This document shows positions 1 through 12,033 of a stretch of 64,000 nt of DNA, piece by piece (within the stretch, counting starts at the first letter, position 1; each line of letters opens with the position of its first letter). The position numbers were made by a program, and so were the translations under genes. The stretch is from Glandiceps talaboti (lineage: Eukaryota; Hemichordata; Enteropneusta; Spengelidae). The notes under the pieces are model-generated. The model was given only the letters and a program-made list of their open reading frames with translations. It had not been told where the DNA came from and ran no database searches. The DNA is taken from contig NC_135564.1 of the NCBI RefSeq assembly GCF_964340395.1, positions 15,833,457-15,897,456 on the forward strand. The letters run 5' to 3'.

Positions 1-1176
1 GATGTGGTGAAAGCGTCTAAATGCTTTATTTACCTCTAATGCTCTATTTCCATCGTTTTACAGTGACGTTTGTTATCGTACCGAGTGATCGCCGCCGGCC
101 ACATCGGATTTTAATCAAATTGGGGCATGGGTTTAAATTTTTGATAATTTATGAATAGTATGATTATGAAATAAATATTGTAACATCGTAACATCGTAAC
201 CAAATACCACATGTACCACGACTGCAGTGGTATACTAATTTACATAACGAAAATAAATCCGCCGTGAAATAAAATCCAATTATGGTTTATGCGCATGTGC
301 GAAACGGACCCAGATTTTATTTTACCAGGTATAACGGACCCAGATTTTATTTTACCAGGTATGGTATACAGCGTGAAAAAAGACCCCCCTGTTAAATAAG
401 GGAGCCGTCATTATTTACGACCTGGGGGGGGTCGGAGGAATTGCTTCGAAATCCACAAAATTTGAGTGACCCCTACCTGGCTTGAATTGTTTTCGTAACC
501 CCCCCCCCCCCATCCTTGACACTAAATTTTTTTAACCCCCCCCCCCCCCGTCACCATTTTACCGTCATCATTACTCTTTAACTGTTAATGGTGCTACAAA
601 TATTATACAAATTGAGGTTGAGTGTTCCATTGAAACAACACATGCACACACACTCACACACATGTATAGATATGCATACATAATGTATGTACACACATAC
701 ATACATACGTACACACACATACATACATACATACGTACATACATACATCCATATCACATACATACATACACACACATACATACGTACGTAACGTACATAC
801 ATACATACATACATACATACAATATCAAACTAAATTTCTATTTTGAATTTGAATTTCCTTATAACATTAAGGATGTAGCATATTTCAAGAGGAAGGGGTA
901 GCAACTTCATGAATGCAGCTTATTCCCAAAAGTAGTATCATAGGTAAAATTTAAAATCAGGTGGTATTAGTTGAATCAAAGTTTGAAGGAGTCAAGTGGG
1001 GTGGGTATGTCCATCCCGGAGATTTTTGAATTTCAAGGACTAAAAGAATGCTTTCTGGTGCTATTTAACATTTTGAGTAGCCCCCCTTTCACTCCCCAGT
1101 TTTTGAGTGACACCCCCCCCCCTAAATTCCTCTGAGGGGGACACTTATAGTAATGGCTGTTAATTCTCTTTCTTAG
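1..1176. other. Upstream spacer or intron with C-tracts and CATA microsatellite
   Basis: No exon can be assigned with confidence. A 30-bp unit is tandemly duplicated at about 304-363. Poly-C runs lie near 500-512, 540-549 and 1110-1122. The motif GGGAGCCGTCATTATTTACG at about 402-421 recurs inverted near 47740-47760, so the block is probably part of a dispersed repeat. A splice-acceptor-like sequence ending at 63 is followed by a short open stretch, an in-frame TAG and an AATAAA near 171-176. That could be the terminal exon of another gene, but it is too short to call. Confidence 0.4.
641..821. repeat. (CATA)n/(CACA)n microsatellite
   Basis: Imperfect tetranucleotide tract of CATA, CGTA and CACA units. 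It opens all frames and creates spurious Tyr/Val/Cys or Thr/Tyr/His ORFs on both strands. The same class of repeat recurs at about 5080-5300 and 43710-43990. Confidence 0.9.
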
Positions 1177-1190
1177 CTCTGGCAGAGTAC

Positions 1191-1231
<41 letters not shown>

Positions 1232-4200
1232 GCAGCAGCAGCAGCAACAACAACAACAACAACAACAACTACTACTACTACAAGAGCAAAGTTTTGATGA
1301 ACCTATGACATTTGGGGACAGTTATACTGAGGAAGGTTCAAATACATTAGGAGACCTTAAGGCACCACCACCTTTTACAGAAACACCATCTGGTAAATCT
1401 ACAGACACTCAAAGTGACAACACTGAAGATGATGTTCCCAGAGGTCCTAGTAAGTTTCCCAAATTAATATCTTTAACCAACATTTGTACATGAAATGAAT
1501 ATATGTTCTGTAACCTTATATTGTTCTAGCACATAATGCACTGTTTTTGATGTGTAGCTCATTTATAAAATCATTACTATGCAAATTAGCATTAATTATG
1601 CAAGCCACTCAGTGAACTACAAGTTTGGGGACATACAAGAATGTTTGTTTATAGTATTTGGTTTGTACTTAAAGTATGTTTCCATATACCTATACGCCCC
1701 TTCTACAACTATAACCAGATTTAAACAGAATGCCTTCCGTAAGGGCAAAGTCCTTGAAATAAAATGTTAATTTATATAATTTCTTTACTCTGTAGAATTA
1801 CAAAAACTTGATGTAGATGTAGAACCATCATCATCAAATCAATACCCTTCTACTCCACCACCTCCATATTCACCTCCACGTGTACACCCAGGCCATGGTG
1901 AAGACAGACAGACAGGGATTAACCAACAACCGATTACAGTTCATTTCCATGCGGGTGTAACATTCAATCTTGGTGAACACAACTCGACAACTGGGATACA
2001 ACCATCTCAAGCAAATGGCGAACAGCTGAGAGAAAGTGGTAGGAATCATTTCATTGGGGTTTACTTACATGCATATGATTGCATTTGGTTTAGATGAAGA
2101 AAACTTGTGTTATGGAAATGGTGAAAAATAGCATCATTAATTTTCCTTTTTCATTCTTCGAGTACATACTATGTAAACATTAACCTTTTACATAGCTTCG
2201 AAACAACCCAAAGTGCTCCTAAACAAGGGTAAACCATTTTAATATTGGGGAGGAGGGGGGTCAAACTCTTCCTTTTGTTACTTTCACTGGGTAGCAGAAC
2301 CAAGACAAAGTTCTTTTGCAAACAACATCTTCATAAACACTATATACCTAAATCTTATTCAAATCAGATAAAAGAGTCACGACAATTGTGATATGTTTTC
2401 CAGGAAATCTTGTTCCTCAGCTAATGAAGGAAACAGACCAATGAATGCTTTGTCATAAAACTATATTTAACCCCAGTAAGATTAAATTTGAGGATTAGAA
2501 TAATATATGCTCTGAAAATATACAGTTGGTGGTTTAATAGCTGTATACTTTGTATGTATGTGAAAACAGTTTTCTAGTATTTCTGACAAAAAGGAGTTTA
2601 TATACATTAGAGTGTGACATTTTTTGCTAATTTTAATGTTTAAGAACATGTGAGAACTAGAAAGGGGTGACTTCATTGCCATGTTGCCATTAAACATTGA
2701 GTGTGCTTTTGGAGGTACATTTAAGTTATAAATAACAACACTATTCCTCCTTTTCTTACACAGAAGAAGAAAGAGGTGTACCACTGGAAGAAAATAAACA
2801 AGCAGATGGAGATACCTTTGACAAATCACAGGATGAAAAGCAGCCCAAAGACCATTCTGGTAAGATATTTTAGTTAAGTATATTAGGTATTGCAAGTTAT
2901 TTGCATCCATTTAGTTACAGCTGTCTGATACACATCATAATAATTGAGGTCTATATATGGTTGACAATGTCATCATACTTCGATACTACAAATAGCTGTA
3001 ACAAAGGTTTTGATAGGGAATGTCAAATAATTGTCTAGGTATGTTAGAAATGATTAGCAGTGAATTATTTTGCTTGTACCTTTGCCACAGTGGATTTCTT
3101 GTCTATTTGCATGTGAAATAAAAAAAGATACCATTGTAATTTCTTTCAACAATTATTGATGTAAGCCATCTACTTTTCCTACAGCCAAGAAAAGGCATCA
3201 TTCTGAAACTGATAGCATCCCTGGAGACCCTGCATGTGGAAAAGAACAAATTGGCAAAAAGTAAGTTTATAGTTATTTATGATATAATGCCACAGTCATA
3301 AAATGAACAAATTGGGCAAAAAAATAAGATAATTATTTATGGTATAATGTACAATATATACAGCCAAAGCCACCATTCAATGGTCTGGACCCAGGAGTCA
3401 CAATATATTAAAATCATTCAGTAATTTCTTTCAGATTGATATATGAAGAGCTGACTCCTAGGGGTTACCAAGAGGAATTAGCAGCACCAGCACAGAGAGG
3501 ACAGAACTGCATTATTTGTGCCCCTACTGGTACTGGTAAAACACACGTAGCAATCATGATTGCTAAACACCACATGGAGTCTTCATTGACAGAGCAAGCC
3601 AAAACCCTTGATATGAATTTAACCACAATAGACCCCTCGTCCAAGCTGAGCAGGAAAACCCTTTTTGTTGTTAATCAAATCCACCAACTTAACCAGACCT
3701 ATAAACGATTGAAGACGTTCCTACCACTCTTCAATATCGCTAAACGCAGTGGTGCATCAACAGCCAAAATCGAGTTTGAAGACCTGGTGCAAATTAATGA
3801 TATCCTAATCACAACTGGAGGTGTCTTGATGAACAGGCTGGAGGAAAAGAAGACAAGTCTATCCATGTTTTCCTTGATTGTGGTTGATGAATGTCACCAT
3901 GCCATGAAGGACCATCCATACAACATGATCATGGTTAATTACTTGCGAATGAAGAACCAGGAGAATGCAGCTGATTTCGAAGCTTCTGAATCAGCATTTC
4001 AAAGTCCCCAAATTGTCGGCTTGACAGCTAGCCCAGGAACTGGTGGCAAGAGTAAGCTAGAAGCAGCCAAACAACATATTTTGACTTTGTGCGCAAACTT
4101 AGATGCTCAGTGTCTTGTATCAGTGCAAGACCCAGACAACAAAGAAGAACTTCGGCGTGTATCTAATGACCCAGGACAGATCAGCAGGTCGATACCACCA

Positions 4201-5263
4201 AGAAACCCTGATCCTTTCAAGACAACTGTTCAAGATATGATGACTGACATTGAAATCAAAGCCAACATTCGTGGGAGATGCCAAGATCATGGAACACAGC
4301 CTTATGAGAACATGATAATGGAAGAAAGGCTCAAAGCAATAAGTGCTAAGATGCAAGACGTTGCTGTCTGCTGTGACCATCTCGATATTTATAACAATGG
4401 TATGAAGCTAATATAAATTGAATCAGCCAAGCTGTTGTATGTTATAATTACATCTGATCATATCAATTGCATTCAAGGAAATTGTTCTCATCCTAAAGTG
4501 ACCTTTTCATTATGCCACAGATCTTGAATTTTGAAATTGTCAAATAATTATATAAAGTATTATAAATGCCAATGTACAGACAAACAATTTAATTCAACAA
4601 TATGAGAACATGAAATATATAGATAATACATGAAATCACATGATATATATAGATATTACTACGATGCACAGAATTATTTTTGATTGAAAACCTTGGGTGT
4701 AATATTAGTCATGAAATATAATTGTGTAATTTTTTCACAGCTCTGCGCATGAGTAATGATTGTAGGATGGCAGATGGTCTGAAGATCATTGATGACTTTT
4801 ACAATGAAAGAGTAATACGACGCCAACATGAAAACTCAGATATTGAATCATGGTTATACGGTATCTATAGACGTAAGTGTTTAGCTATGCATCCATGAAT
4901 CAAAGAAATTTTATTGTGGAAGTTTTAATACATACCAGTGACACAAGCAAAATGATCGCCTTTTTTTCTACTGTTAAGCTTCATTATCTTGAAAAGTTCA
5001 TATCTCTTTTTTAATTCTATGACATGGCAGTTATCATTTCACTTTGAGAGTGAAATTGGATAAAGTATACATGTACGTACGTACATACGTACGTACGTAT
5101 GTATGTAGGTACGTACATACATATGTACACACACATACATACATACATACATACATACACACATACATACATACATACATACACACACACACATACATAT
5201 ATACACACATACATACATACATACATACATACATACATACATACACACATACCGGTACATACA

Positions 5264-5294
<31 letters not shown>

Positions 5295-7029
5295 CTACAT
5301 ATATATGTGTGTAGGTATGAACATATGTATGTGCATGTAAATTATAAAAAAGGGTTATTTTTTCAGGGAAAGCAAGTACATTGTATGAAATAAGTACAGA
5401 AGAGGATAAATATCCAAATCCAAAGCTGGATATGTTAAAAGTTACCCTACAAAGTGAAATGGCAGACAGCAGTAATGAGTTTAGAGGTAAGCTATCAGTA
5501 TCATCTGTTATTTGGCTTTCTCAGTGGTGTTGGTATGAGTATGTGAGATGTAGGCTAAATGTTTAATCATCTTTCTAATTTCTTCCAACTTGTACTTAGT
5601 TGTGTACAATCAAATATCTAGGGAGAAAGAGGATTAGTGTGTATTGTATTATGTCATATTCTGTGATATTTAGGGATGTGATAGATTCTCTTATAGTCAA
5701 GCATGCACACTTGCATACCTGCATGTAAACAGCATAGTGAAATATCACTGAGCCAATTATAGTAATACTGGTTGGGTGTCTTTACTCTAAATGTCAAAAG
5801 TTGGGAATTAACTGTTCAAAGTAGAGTGATCAAGTCACCAATATGAAAATTATGGCAAAATAAAATTGTTGATCGAAACACAAAACATTCCAATTAGCAG
5901 GTTGACTACTAATTAATATTAAATGCAATACTTGTGGAGGGTTTACTTTTGGGTACATAACAGTGTAGATTCAAACATTTTCAAGAAAAATAAAACCATC
6001 CTTTATAAGCAAGTTAAGCAAAAAAAAATAACTGATATCAGGCAAAACAAAATTCCAAAGCTAGTTAAGTACACACACACGCACAAATAATATTATATAT
6101 ATAATACATAATGTGAATTTGATTAAATTTCAGGCATGATATTTGTCAAAATGAGAAACCTGGCAAAAGCTATCTGTGAATATACAAGAAGGGATGTCAG
6201 TCTTAAAGACTTAAAAGCTGATATACTGACTGGTGTTCGAGGCAAGTCCCAGGACGGCCAGATGACCCAGGCAGAGCAAGATGCCACCATCCAAAGATTT
6301 GCAAATGGTGACTGTAAACTGCTAGTGGCTACTAGTGTTGCTGAAGAAGGGTTAGATATTCAAGAATGCCGCATGGTAATCAATTATAACCATGCAACAA
6401 ATGAGATATCACTGCGGCAGTCACATGGTCGTGCACGTAAAAAGCAAAGTACACGGCATTTCATCGGTGATGCCGACGTGGCTTTGCGAGATAAAGTTAA
6501 CATATTTTTAGACCAGCAAATGGAAAAAGCAGTCGAAGAAATTCAGAATCGTATGCCTAAAGATGATTTCTACAAAGAAGTTTTGCTTATCCAGAATTTT
6601 GTTTTAGATAAAAGAAATCAAAAGGAAGAAGCTCAGAAACAAAAAAAGAGCTTGAATGAAGCAGATTCAGTAAAGCTGTATTGTAAAGGTTGTCCTGACA
6701 ACTTGGTGTGTCAAGGCAGTGATGTTTCTAAATTTGAAACAAATCACATCCTCATTGATGCAGATATTGTCAACACTAAAGTAGAATTTAGAGAACACAG
6801 AAATGAAGAGAAAAAAAAATCGGGGATAAAGAAAATCTACTGTAAAAGTTGCAAGCAAGATTGGGGAAACACTCTTCCACCACCACAGTGTTTTCCAGTT
6901 ATCAAGATTGCTAGCTTTATTGTAGAATACAGTGATGGTTCCAGGAAACGAATAAAACAATGGAAAAATTTCCCAGTTGATTCCATTGATGTATTGCCAT
7001 TCCCTAAATTCACTGTCACATGTGTTTAA
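1177..7029 (+). CDS. IFIH1-like: RIG-I-like receptor (MDA5/LGP2-like RNA helicase), 3' portion of gene
   Basis: Cytosolic dsRNA-sensing DECH-box helicase of innate immunity. Exons read from GT-AG borders: 1177-1449, 1796-2038, 2764-2859, 3185-3260, 3435-4399, 4741-4872, 5367-5486, 6134-7029. All join in phase, giving 932 codons plus stop. In order: a poly-Gln run, a Pro-rich linker with a RHIM-like stretch, helicase domain 1 with Walker A APTGTGKT, DECH box and TAS motif III, then an MDA5-like pincer or insertion segment (DPF...GTQPYE). Helicase domain 2 follows (ATSVAEEGLDI, motif VI QSHGRAR). The C-terminal RNA-binding domain has two Zn-ligand C-x2-C pairs (YCKGC, YCKSC), QDWG and FPVIKI. 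The exon at 1177 starts in phase 1, so the N-terminus, where CARD or Death domains would sit, is off-window. Most similar by eye to MDA5. The family call is secure; the paralogue is not. Confidence 0.93.
1194..1268 (+). repeat. CAA/CAG triplet tract coding for poly-glutamine
   Basis: Twenty-five CAA/CAG codons in a row inside the first visible RLR exon, followed by four CTA (Leu) codons. It is read in frame as poly-Q then poly-L. The frame is fixed by the exon's splice phase and by the downstream continuation into the helicase. Confidence 0.9.
5080..5300. repeat. (CATA)n microsatellite in RLR intron
   Basis: Imperfect CATA, CGTA and CACA tract in the intron between the RLR exons at 4741-4872 and 5367-5486. 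All six frames are open through it, which yields several artefactual ORFs. Confidence 0.9.
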
Positions 7030-7110
7030 GAAAATAAATGATATCTGAATTTAGATAGTGGGAGTAGAAGCAAGTGTAATATTTTAGTCCTGTATTTCTT
7101 GTGTGTTTAA

Positions 7111-7116
7111 AATAAA
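7111..7116 (+). terminator. Poly(A) signal AATAAA for the RLR gene
   Basis: Canonical hexamer 82 nt after the RLR stop codon, the first one downstream on the coding strand. It is inferred to set the 3' end just before the inverted-repeat element that starts near 7148. Confidence 0.6.
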
Positions 7117-7147
7117 CTAGGATTCTACTATAGGAAGTAGATATGAC

Positions 7148-7910
7148 AGAAACCCCATAATGCACAAGTACAAGGGTTGTGTACTTGGGTACTTGCTCTG
7201 GGTATTTGCATGGGCAAGTCTACAGTCTTCTGCGCAGTCATACACTGAGCTGCCAACATCTGACCATGGACAAACAGAACCTAGTACAAACAGGGAAAGT
7301 AAACAACTGAATTGGATTAATAGCACTTGGCTCAGCATGTTGGAACAACAGAGACTTGTAATTTGTATTACACACCATGGTTTGATAAGAACAGTTTTAT
7401 GGCCTCTTTTACATGTGCATGAAATGCCAGGAGAATTTCTAATTTGTTTGTGAATGTGAACAATTATGTAAAGTGGCCATAAAACTGTTCTTATCAAATT
7501 ATGGAATGTAATACATGTCTACTTCCTGCATGCTGAGCCAAGTGTTATTAATCCAATTCAGTTGTTTACTTTCCCTGTTTGTATAAACAGGTTCCATTCA
7601 TCTGTGCTGTGATGACTCAGCAGTTGTACTTTCACAAGTGTTGTGAAAACAGTGCAAGCAGATGCTAGAGTACCCACACTGGCACCACATGGCTTTGGGG
7701 ATCTGTTATTATTACATATACTAATATTTATCCAAAATCATCAAATTTTCATAAAAATCATATTTGTGATCATGTAATTTCATGTGCACAGAATTAAATC
7801 TTGCCCACATCTGAATATCATTTGTATGCAGATGTGCAATAATGTTTTCGGTATTGCACTATTGTGGAAATGCCATATTATGTGTGCGCACTGGTGCAAA
7901 TAATTGCAAT
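7148..7910. mobile_element. Foldback/MITE family F, copy 1
   Basis: Two arms (about 7148-7440 and 7450-7714) are extensively reverse-complementary. For example CTCAGCATG at 7332-7340 and its complement near 7530 extend over about 60 bp, and the outer ends carry ACAGAA...CCCC and GGGG..CTGTTATTATT. The right side continues into an AT-rich segment with a GGTATTGCAC motif, ending near a GGTGCAAATAATTG box. Related copies lie at about 14265-14560, 34407-34779 and 41283-41690. No transposase ORF is seen, so it is non-autonomous. The 97- and 126-codon ORFs inside it are treated as chance. Confidence 0.7.
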
Positions 7911-7985
7911 GGCACAATGTAATAATATGATATTATTTCAGTCCTTGAAAAACAAGGTTTTTACAGAGAAGCTGTTTATATAAAA

Positions 7986-8260
7986 GGGATGTCAGTGGCC
8001 GAGTGGTTAAACCACTTGCCTCTTACTTATCACTGTAGTCAAGGTTCAAACCCATTCAGGGCTTGACTGTAAGTAAGAAGAGGGTCGTTCAGTTTGACTC
8101 TACCGAACAACACAGGTTTTCCCTGGGTACTCCAGTTTCCTCCTGCATTAACACTGAATCCATGAGGGGGATGGCCCTCACTGGACTTCTTGGGAGAAAA
8201 GTGTTTGTATACTTAAAGAACTATCCAGTATAACTAAAGATTATTATTATTATTGGCACA
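7986..8260 (+). mobile_element. tRNA-derived SINE
   Basis: A tRNA Ser/Leu-like head carries a Pol III A box TGGCCGAGTGG (7996-8006) and B box GGTTCAAACC (8043-8052). A conserved central block follows, including CTGGGTACTCCAGTTTCCTC at about 8122-8141, like the central domain of widespread invertebrate SINEs. The 3' end is an (ATT)n tail at about 8242-8256. The head does not fold into a clean functional tRNA and the downstream body marks it as a SINE, not a tRNA gene. Confidence 0.8.
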
Positions 8261-8538
8261 TCCTCAGTGTAAAGGCTATATCAGTATTGGAATATTTAAT
8301 TACATTAATGGATTCTAGATCTTATGCCTGCTTCTGTTAAATGTTGGAAGTTAAAATTGCTCTTAGACTATTACTTGATCATTGAATGATCCATTTAACC
8401 AAGTGCTCTTCAGTATATGTATTATCCAAGAACTTTTAAACAAAGAATACTAGTGTTTGTGTTATCACAATGAGAATAGAAGTATATTAATATTCATGTT
8501 AATCTTTATTTCAATATATATTTACCCTGTTATATCAC

Positions 8539-8657
<119 letters not shown>

Positions 8658-10188
8658 TATTGTATAGAAGAAGTAGAACTTTTAAATTAGATGGTACAGC
8701 ATATTGAAATGGGAATTTTATTTTAATGTGAATGGAGGTTTCAAATTAATCAGTGAGACAAAATGTCATTTTATTTACCTTACTTACTGTAGATGATTTG
8801 TTTCAAAAGTTGTAGCGTTTTTATACTGTATATATTTAAACAGAAATTTTTAAACTTGTTAATGCCTATACAGAAGGTAGAAAAGTTTTAATTACAAGTA
8901 AACAGTTTAGGCCACATAAAAAATAGTGTGTTTCAGATAACCCAACCGACCCTAATTTAAGCCTCCCACCCTAACATTTTTTTCAATAATATAAAATGAA
9001 AATATAATTCTTTGTCTTCTTGACATTCATGCACATGTTTTCTTTCCCCAGCGATGTATATACATATTTCATCAAACTATCATAGAAGGGGTATTCTGAC
9101 TAACATTTTGCTTGGTTTTGGTTTGAAGCAATATTTAAAAAAAAAAAAAAAACAATTACAAAGATAAAATAAAATACCTGCCCTATTTTCTGAGAGGCCA
9201 TGTTATAGGAAACACGCAGTTATTCTGTTTGTGCCTTATAGACAAAATTGATCCAGCAGTGTTGTTATGGATAACCATGACAGACTGGATAAAATAATGA
9301 GAATCATTTTGTGCTTTTGAAATAAATTAAAATAAATATCTGCAATGATGTAAATGACGAATCAATATTTAGAGAGTTCAAGTTTTTCAAAATAGTAAAC
9401 TTTCACTTTAAAAAAAAAAAAATTTTGTGTGGAGTTATACAAGCATGTAAATATTTACTTTGTGATATGCACATATGTTGCCACATAAAATAACTCGAAT
9501 GAATACCTGTAAACAACTTTTATTCTTTGAATCAAGGAATCTTTATTGACATATTATTTGTTCTGTTGTTAATTTCTGGACGTATCAGATAGGTATTTTT
9601 TTAAGTGGCCATATGGATGAGGATTGGGTATTATAAAACAATTGTATCACAGCTTCCTTCATGAAAAATCAATGTGAAACAGCGTATGCCAAGTCCTTGT
9701 TTTGAACTCAATAAAATGCAGAGGCATACTAAGTGTGCAAAGTGTTTGTTAACATTAATACATTTTTACACATTTTTTAAAGCTTTTTTGCATGTTGTTT
9801 CATTTTGATTTTTCAAGTAGGAAGCCATGACAAAATAGTTGTATGAATTAAAAATCCAAATTAAATTCCACATTCTCATCCATATGGCAACTTTAAATGA
9901 TGATTAAATTCCGTGATATGTTAATTCCCATCACGGATGATGATTTGAGATGACTATAAACCTGTATACTTTTATAAACTAGAGGTATAAAAATCTGGAT
10001 TTTATGAGTATAATTTAAGTAACTGTTTCCTGTACTGTACTATCATGTGTTTAACCTAAATAAATAAAATCAAATAAAATCAACCCAAATGTTGTAATTT
10101 ATTTTCACATAATAAACACCCACGCATATTGGGATTCACTCATTCAAAATGTTGTCATACTAATATATTGCTATCCAAATCTGATCCA

Positions 10189-10440
10189 AATAGGGAACTT
10201 GCAAACCCGCCATGTTGAATGTTGTATCATGGGAAATGTGATAATAAATACTAATCAATTAGTATTGTAAACAATGTTAATACATTGTTTGCAACCACAA
10301 ATAATCAATTCATAGTTACCCTGACAAGTGTGAGAGGTTAATTTTATTAGTAGCTCCAGATTTGGTATTACGATAACCACAGATAATCCCATAGTCCTTT
10401 GCGTCTGAGCATGCTCAATCTGGATTGCAAGTTCCCTATT
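10189..10440. mobile_element. Palindromic MITE family B, copy 1
   Basis: A 252-bp element bounded by AATAGGGAACTTG and its reverse complement CAAGTTCCCTATT. A near full-length second copy, in inverted orientation and 251 bp long, lies at 56051-56301. Shared interior blocks include AATACTAATCAATTAGTATT and CATAGTCCTTTGCGTCTGA. No coding capacity, so it is a non-autonomous DNA element. Confidence 0.85.
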
Positions 10441-10544
10441 GGAGAAACTTTGGGAAAGATATCAAATTCATTAGCAAAGCACAAAAATACTAATGCAGCC
10501 ATTTTTGTTGATTTTCAAGTCATGTAATATTGAGTTTTTACATC

Positions 10545-10581
10545 CATAGACCCTCCACCCGGGGAGGGTGGAGGGTCTATG
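10545..10581. repeat. Short perfect hairpin element (copy 1)
   Basis: CATAGACCCTCCACCC pairs perfectly with GGGTGGAGGGTCTATG around a 5-nt loop. The same arms recur at 37756-37793 with a different loop, and a one-armed derivative is seen near 35223-35238. Confidence 0.85.
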
Positions 10582-11106
10582 TTTGAAAACACAATGCAGT
10601 CAAATTTCTGTTTGACAGCCCTTAATTCTACTTATGATTCTGGTTTTTACTATCCAAAGCTTGGGACCCCAGAATACAACTTTTTATAAATGTTTGTACC
10701 TATTCACCAAGCAATATTGTAGAATTTATGTTTTTATAAAAAATATTCCACAAATCTGTCTAAAAATTCTCTCCAACGTTTATGTTTGAACCAAATTTAC
10801 ACTTACTAATTGTATTGTGTACAAAGATATTGTTTGCAAAGAAATCTGCCATATGGTTGCACACTGCCAGAAGGAAAACATTTTCATGGTGATCTGGGGA
10901 AAAAGAAAGAAAACAAATTTGACTCGCCCCCCCCCCCCCATACCAAATGGTTGCTCTCCAGATCTCCCCCCCCCCCCCCCACACACACACACATTTAGAA
11001 GTTTGGCAAACATTAGGATCGAATGAATATCTTACTGAATAAAATGTCAAGTGAATTTGATGTAATTATTCTATACTCTCGATCTCATTTTCGCACTTTG
11101 ACTCCG

Positions 11107-11283
11107 ATGAGCCAGATCCAAGGTGGAGACCCCGCGGCGAGACCTACCCTGCTGAGCACAGAATCTTGCGGATACGGTCCTGACTCTGGTGCTGGCATGG
11201 GAATCGTTTTCAAAGATCAGTTGATACTGTTTGTGATTGCGATTCTGATGCTAATCTTTTTGGCATCGTTTTCTGCTGCGTAA
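11107..11283 (+). CDS. Possible 58-residue tail-anchored microprotein
   Basis: An intact ATG-to-TAA ORF whose base composition is more GC-rich and codon-like than the flanks. The N-terminal ~35 residues are polar with Gly, Pro and Ser. A hydrophobic segment of about 20 residues (DQLILFVIAILMLIFLASF) then ends almost at the C-terminus, the layout of a tail-anchored membrane protein. I do not recognise a family. It lies about 0.9 kb upstream of the TBCEL ATG on the same strand, so it could be an independent short gene, an upstream ORF in a long TBCEL leader, or chance. Confidence 0.3.
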   Translation: MSQIQGGDPAARPTLLSTESCGYGPDSGAGMGIVFKDQLILFVIAILMLIFLASFSAA

Positions 11284-12033
11284 TGTTGTGTACACTGCAT
11301 GAGTCATATGATCAGCTGATACCGTTACCCTTAATTTTTTTTCTAACTACCTTCCGAGAACATGATTGGATATCGATGTTTACATGGTCAATACGCTGCT
11401 GTTACATAAAGGGCTAGGACAATATACAAAATAGGTAAGTTAGAAAAAAATTATCTGCTCCAATTCCCCTACATGGCGTCAGAAATCGGTTGATATCTTT
11501 GGTAAGCGTGGTCCGATTGTAACAACGACGCGATTTATCAGAAGATTGTTAAAGTTGGGAACTAGGAAGGGACAGAAGGTAAAATCTTCGAAATGTTTGC
11601 CGAGTACAACGGCCGGTTGAAAGTTCATGTTTATGTACGGTAATGGTGCAGGGCTGCCTTTCAAACCTTGTGTCTTCTTTCGCAGTGAGTGAACCTGTGC
11701 GATCACAGAAACAAGTGTAATTTTACCCCTTTCGTGTATAGTTGGTTATTTACGTCAATATTAACGATATTATTGACATTTTATTGTATTCTGATAGAAA
11801 TATTCTGAGACATAACTCGGGAAACAAATGCCTGTGGGCGGGTCGGTATTAAATGGCAAGATGGCAACACGACTTGTGACTTGATAAGTAGCTTACTAAA
11901 TAGATTGGTAATAAGTTATTGAAATTTGTTTTGTTATTGTTCACACCTGACTTCAAGTTATTTGACATTTCCAACGCAAATATCCTTTGATGTATCACAA
12001 TGCACTCTATTTCCATCCATCTATCCAGTAACG
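11284..12033 (+). promoter_or_regulatory. Likely TBCEL promoter and 5' UTR region
   Basis: Spacer directly upstream of the TBCEL start with higher CpG content than its surroundings (for example CGACGACGCG-like stretches near 11520 and GGGCGGGTCGG near 11836). No TATA box can be assigned. An acceptor-like CTATCCAG ending at 12028 suggests the ATG exon may follow a 5' UTR intron. Inferred from position and composition only. Confidence 0.3.

Noticed and set aside
62-176. Possible terminal exon of an upstream gene (acceptor, short open frame, AATAAA)
   Set aside because: Only about 35 codons, no recognisable homology and the frame cannot be fixed without the preceding exon.
578-901. Overlapping ORFs on both strands rich in Tyr, Val, Cys, Met, Thr and His
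   Set aside because: They are the (CATA)n microsatellite translated; the same holds at 5017-5340 and 43563-44088.
7160-7497. 97- and 126-codon ORFs on opposite strands
   Set aside because: They lie wholly inside the foldback element, overlap each other and show no protein features.
7991-8062. A tRNA gene with A and B boxes
   Set aside because: The B box and A box are present, but the sequence continues into a conserved SINE body with an (ATT)n tail, so it is a tRNA-derived SINE head.
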